Assembly (NCBI RefSeq): GCF_000987765.1
Contig: NZ_LAHP01000002.1
Coordinates: forward strand, 62,001-126,000
Source of the DNA: Arsukibacterium sp. MJ3
Lineage (GTDB): Bacteria > Pseudomonadota > Gammaproteobacteria > Enterobacterales > Alteromonadaceae
DNA length: 64,000 bases
Direction: 5' to 3'
Both the position numbers and the translations under genes were made by a program. Shown one piece after another: positions 62,189 through 64,000 of this stretch. The notes beneath the pieces are model-generated. The model did no database searches. It worked only from the letters and a program-made list of their open reading frames with translations, and was not told where the DNA came from. How positions within the stretch are numbered: the stretch's first letter is position 1; each line of letters starts with the position of its first letter.

Positions 62189-62488
62189 GTGCTGCTGTGG
62201 GCGTTTGACGGCAAGTTAACCTCGGTGAACGGCCCATCCAGTTTTATGCCTTACCACTACCCTATGCTGATGAGCGAAGGTTATAGCCATGGTGGCTTGA
62301 TTGAAAACACAGTGCAGGACGAAGTAACCGCAGCCAGTAGCAGTAATAGTTATTTGAATGGTGATCGGTTGCAGTTTAGTACTTATGATGAACGCCGTGG
62401 CTGGTGGGTTTTTAGTTCGCGTTATCGGGTGGTGCGCGATTCAAATAACACCAGTATGTCGGCACTGGTTTATCAGGCAGCGAATTAA
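62189..62488 (+). CDS. Hypothetical protein, possibly the remainder of a broken exported protein
   Basis: 99 aa from a GTG start without a clear ribosome binding site, opening VLLWAFDGKLTSVNGPSSFM and ending RDSNNTSMSALVYQ. Just upstream, in another frame, LLLSACMLGDAAPWLSRKL (about 62123-62179) looks like a lipoprotein signal, preceded by GAGGTGG, so a frameshift or deletion may have split one gene. Followed 6 bp later by the next ORF. No family recognised. Confidence 0.4.
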   Translation: MLLWAFDGKLTSVNGPSSFMPYHYPMLMSEGYSHGGLIENTVQDEVTAASSSNSYLNGDRLQFSTYDERRGWWVFSSRYRVVRDSNNTSMSALVYQAAN

Positions 62489-62494
62489 ACCGTT

Positions 62495-63574
62495 ATGCAT
62501 AAAGTCGTGTGGATAATAGTTGGCCTGTCAGCGTTGCTAACAGGCTTATGGTTAGGGTGGCCAGCAACTAAAGTGCCAGCAACGCCCGCGCCGTTGGCGC
62601 AAGTAGTACCGGTGGCGGCAAAGCCTGCCACACCTGCCAAGCTTAAACCTCTTGCCGCGCCGACCATTACGGTTACTGAGCGCCTTCCTGAACCGGTTAG
62701 CCGCAGTTTTAAACTTATTGCCTCAGCTTATGCAGCTGAACTGGAATACCCGGCCTATGCCCGGCCGCTTTATGCTGACGATAACCATTTACTTAACCCA
62801 AACCATTATATTGTGCAGTCGGTGCCTCTGACGGGCGGTGCCAGCGCGGCAATTGTGTTAGATAAATATCGCTTCAGTTATCCTGAGCCGGTAACGGTAA
62901 GCTTGCAGGTAAGCGGTTTACAGGTTAACGATGTTAGTGTGCAACTGCATAGCGAGCAAAACAACCAATTGCTTGGCAGCGAGACCATGCTAAGCGTAGC
63001 ATTACAAAGCGATGCGACTCAAAACGCAGGGCAACACTGGCAGGCTGAGTTAAACCCGGAAGTGGATTGGGATGGCCCATTGCAAGTGAGTGTTAGCTTT
63101 AGTAGCAATGGCAAACAGCAAACCCTGAAAACCGGTATCGTCTACAGTTATCCGGTCGCCACTATTACCGGCGTGGGCGCTAGCCGCGGCGCAGGCAGCG
63201 ATATGCTTATTCCGGTACACATTGACGTTAAAAAGGCCGGTTACTACCGGCTTAGGGCGAACTTGTTCACGGCAGCGCGCCAACCGTTAGCCCACCTGAG
63301 CGTAACCGAAAAGCTGGCTGAGGGCGAGGGCAAGCTCATGCTTCGTGCTTACAAAGGCGTACTTCGCCAACAAGAAGGGCCTTTTATTCTCAGTAGTTTT
63401 ATATTGGAAAAACGCTCTGCAGTGCCGGGTGAGTTAACCCGTTATGGCGACAGCGAACAAAGCGAATATCTACTGGAGTACTTTTCGCTTAGCCAGTTAA
63501 CCGATGAGCCCTGGCAGGCTAGTGCCGAAGAGCAGCAGCGGTTGCAGTTTTTACAACAAATGGCCGAGCAGTAA
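62495..63574 (+). CDS. Membrane-anchored periplasmic protein of unknown function
   Basis: 359 aa. N-terminal helix (VVWIIVGLSALLTGLWLGW) acts as signal anchor, then a Pro/Ala-rich linker to about 60, followed by a beta-rich region with two apparent Ig-like segments (PVTVSLQVSGLQVNDVSV and VSVSFSSNGKQQTLK). The last 40 residues are acidic and Gln-rich. Probably co-transcribed with the ORF 6 bp upstream. I do not recognise the family. Confidence 0.65.
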   Translation: MHKVVWIIVGLSALLTGLWLGWPATKVPATPAPLAQVVPVAAKPATPAKLKPLAAPTITVTERLPEPVSRSFKLIASAYAAELEYPAYARPLYADDNHLLNPNHYIVQSVPLTGGASAAIVLDKYRFSYPEPVTVSLQVSGLQVNDVSVQLHSEQNNQLLGSETMLSVALQSDATQNAGQHWQAELNPEVDWDGPLQVSVSFSSNGKQQTLKTGIVYSYPVATITGVGASRGAGSDMLIPVHIDVKKAGYYRLRANLFTAARQPLAHLSVTEKLAEGEGKLMLRAYKGVLRQQEGPFILSSFILEKRSAVPGELTRYGDSEQSEYLLEYFSLSQLTDEPWQASAEEQQRLQFLQQMAEQ

Positions 63575-63599
63575 TAGCATATTTTATCAGTAATATGCG

Positions 63600-64000
63600 C
63601 TAAGGCCGGCGTTTTATTAGTTTGCGCTGCAAGGTGCGCCGATGCATGCCAAGTAGCTCGGCAGTTCGGCTGATATTGCCTTGCTGTTCGGCCAGCACCC
63701 GGTGAATATGCTCCCATTCCAGCTGATCGGGTGACAGTGGCGTTGGGTAAGTTGTTGCGTGACCTTTTACGGCAATGGCAGTATTACCACGAATTGCGTG
63801 GTCTAATTGCAGTAAATCGACCGGTTTGGTCAGGTAGTCGTCCGCCCCCAGTTTTACCGCCTGAACGGCATTGGCAATGCTGGCATAGCCGGTAAGCATG
63901 ACAATGCGGCATTGTGGCAGTGCCTGGCGCAACGGCGTAATAAAGCTAAGCCCAGACTGGCTGGCAAAGCGTAAATCTAATAAATAGGTATCTGCACGCT
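63600..64000 (-). CDS. Response regulator, RegA/PrrA/ActR type (C-terminal part)
   Basis: Runs off the right edge; about 132 codons seen. Receiver domain part YLLDLRFASQSGLSFI contains the phospho-acceptor Asp, IVMLTGYASI the conserved Thr, and DYLTKPVDL the Lys. A linker and a Fis-type helix-turn-helix (GNISRTAELLGMHRRTLQRK) follow. This compact receiver-HTH layout is that of RegA/PrrA redox regulators; a RegB/PrrB-like kinase gene would be expected beyond the window. Confidence 0.9.
   Translation of the reverse strand, partial: RADTYLLDLRFASQSGLSFITPLRQALPQCRIVMLTGYASIANAVQAVKLGADDYLTKPVDLLQLDHAIRGNTAIAVKGHATTYPTPLSPDQLEWEHIHRVLAEQQGNISRTAELLGMHRRTLQRKLIKRRP

Overview
The window looks like chromosome of a marine or brackish-water gammaproteobacterium of the Rheinheimera / Arsukibacterium / Alishewanella type (inference from protein style, mid-range GC, FNR, LexA and Fur box forms, and the mix of secreted peptidases, a TonB receptor and GlrK-QseG-GlrR). 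Most of it is ordinary core and semi-core chromosome, tightly packed on both strands.

Layout. 1-1.6 kb: 5' part of leuA on the minus strand with a leucine-rich leader peptide and an attenuator. 1.8-3.3 kb: a DUF885 lipoprotein and a tRNA-Leu(UAA). 3.3-6.7 kb: a small scrap-yard of mobile DNA beside the tRNA. It holds a frameshifted STAS-like gene, two nearly identical tails of a REP-associated (Y1) transposase flanking a foreign-looking PEP-CTERM ice-binding-like gene, an IS1182-type transposase tail, a higBA toxin-antitoxin pair with a leaderless-type promoter, and an integron attC-like site following the tail of a lost cassette gene. 6.7-9.7 kb: cydAB (short-Q-loop bd oxidase) behind a GbsR/MarR regulator and a class II FNR site. 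9.8-11.6 kb: umuDC with a perfect LexA box. 12-16 kb: HAD phosphatase, YqhD-like dehydrogenase, a periplasmic DJ-1/PfpI protein and a divergent LysR regulator.

16-19.3 kb is the most striking locus: a three-gene operon in which every junction overlaps, encoding photoactive yellow protein (PYP), a p-coumarate:CoA ligase-like enzyme and an aromatic amino acid ammonia-lyase. Together these form a self-contained blue-light photoreceptor with its own chromophore pathway (amino acid to p-coumarate to p-coumaroyl-CoA to Cys69 of PYP). All key PYP residues are present at canonical numbering once the GTG start is used. A GAF-PAS-GGDEF diguanylate cyclase lies 2.4 kb away.

19.4-36 kb: orphan solute-binding protein, secreted M24 peptidase, diguanylate cyclase, a divergent adenosine-deaminase relative, the glrK-qseG-glrR two-component operon, thioesterases, gamma-glutamyltransferase, a 2OG-Fe(II) oxygenase, a tandem pair of Bor-like lipoproteins, and a Fur-boxed TonB receptor. 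36-46 kb: PhoX phosphatase with a Pho-box candidate, an exonuclease / cNMP-CBS-DUF294 / BCCT transporter / porin series, cysM, an rRNA methyltransferase and a hibernation factor. 46-64 kb: amidohydrolase, M23 peptidase, an orphan binding protein behind a perfect 18-bp hairpin, fumC, S10 peptidase, two complementary bacterioferritins (one keeps the heme Met, the other keeps the ferroxidase ligands), oligopeptidase B, EamA and ZIP transporters, an M16 peptidase, two unrecognised ORFs and the end of a RegA/PrrA-type response regulator. No CRISPR array, rRNA or complete insertion sequence was seen.
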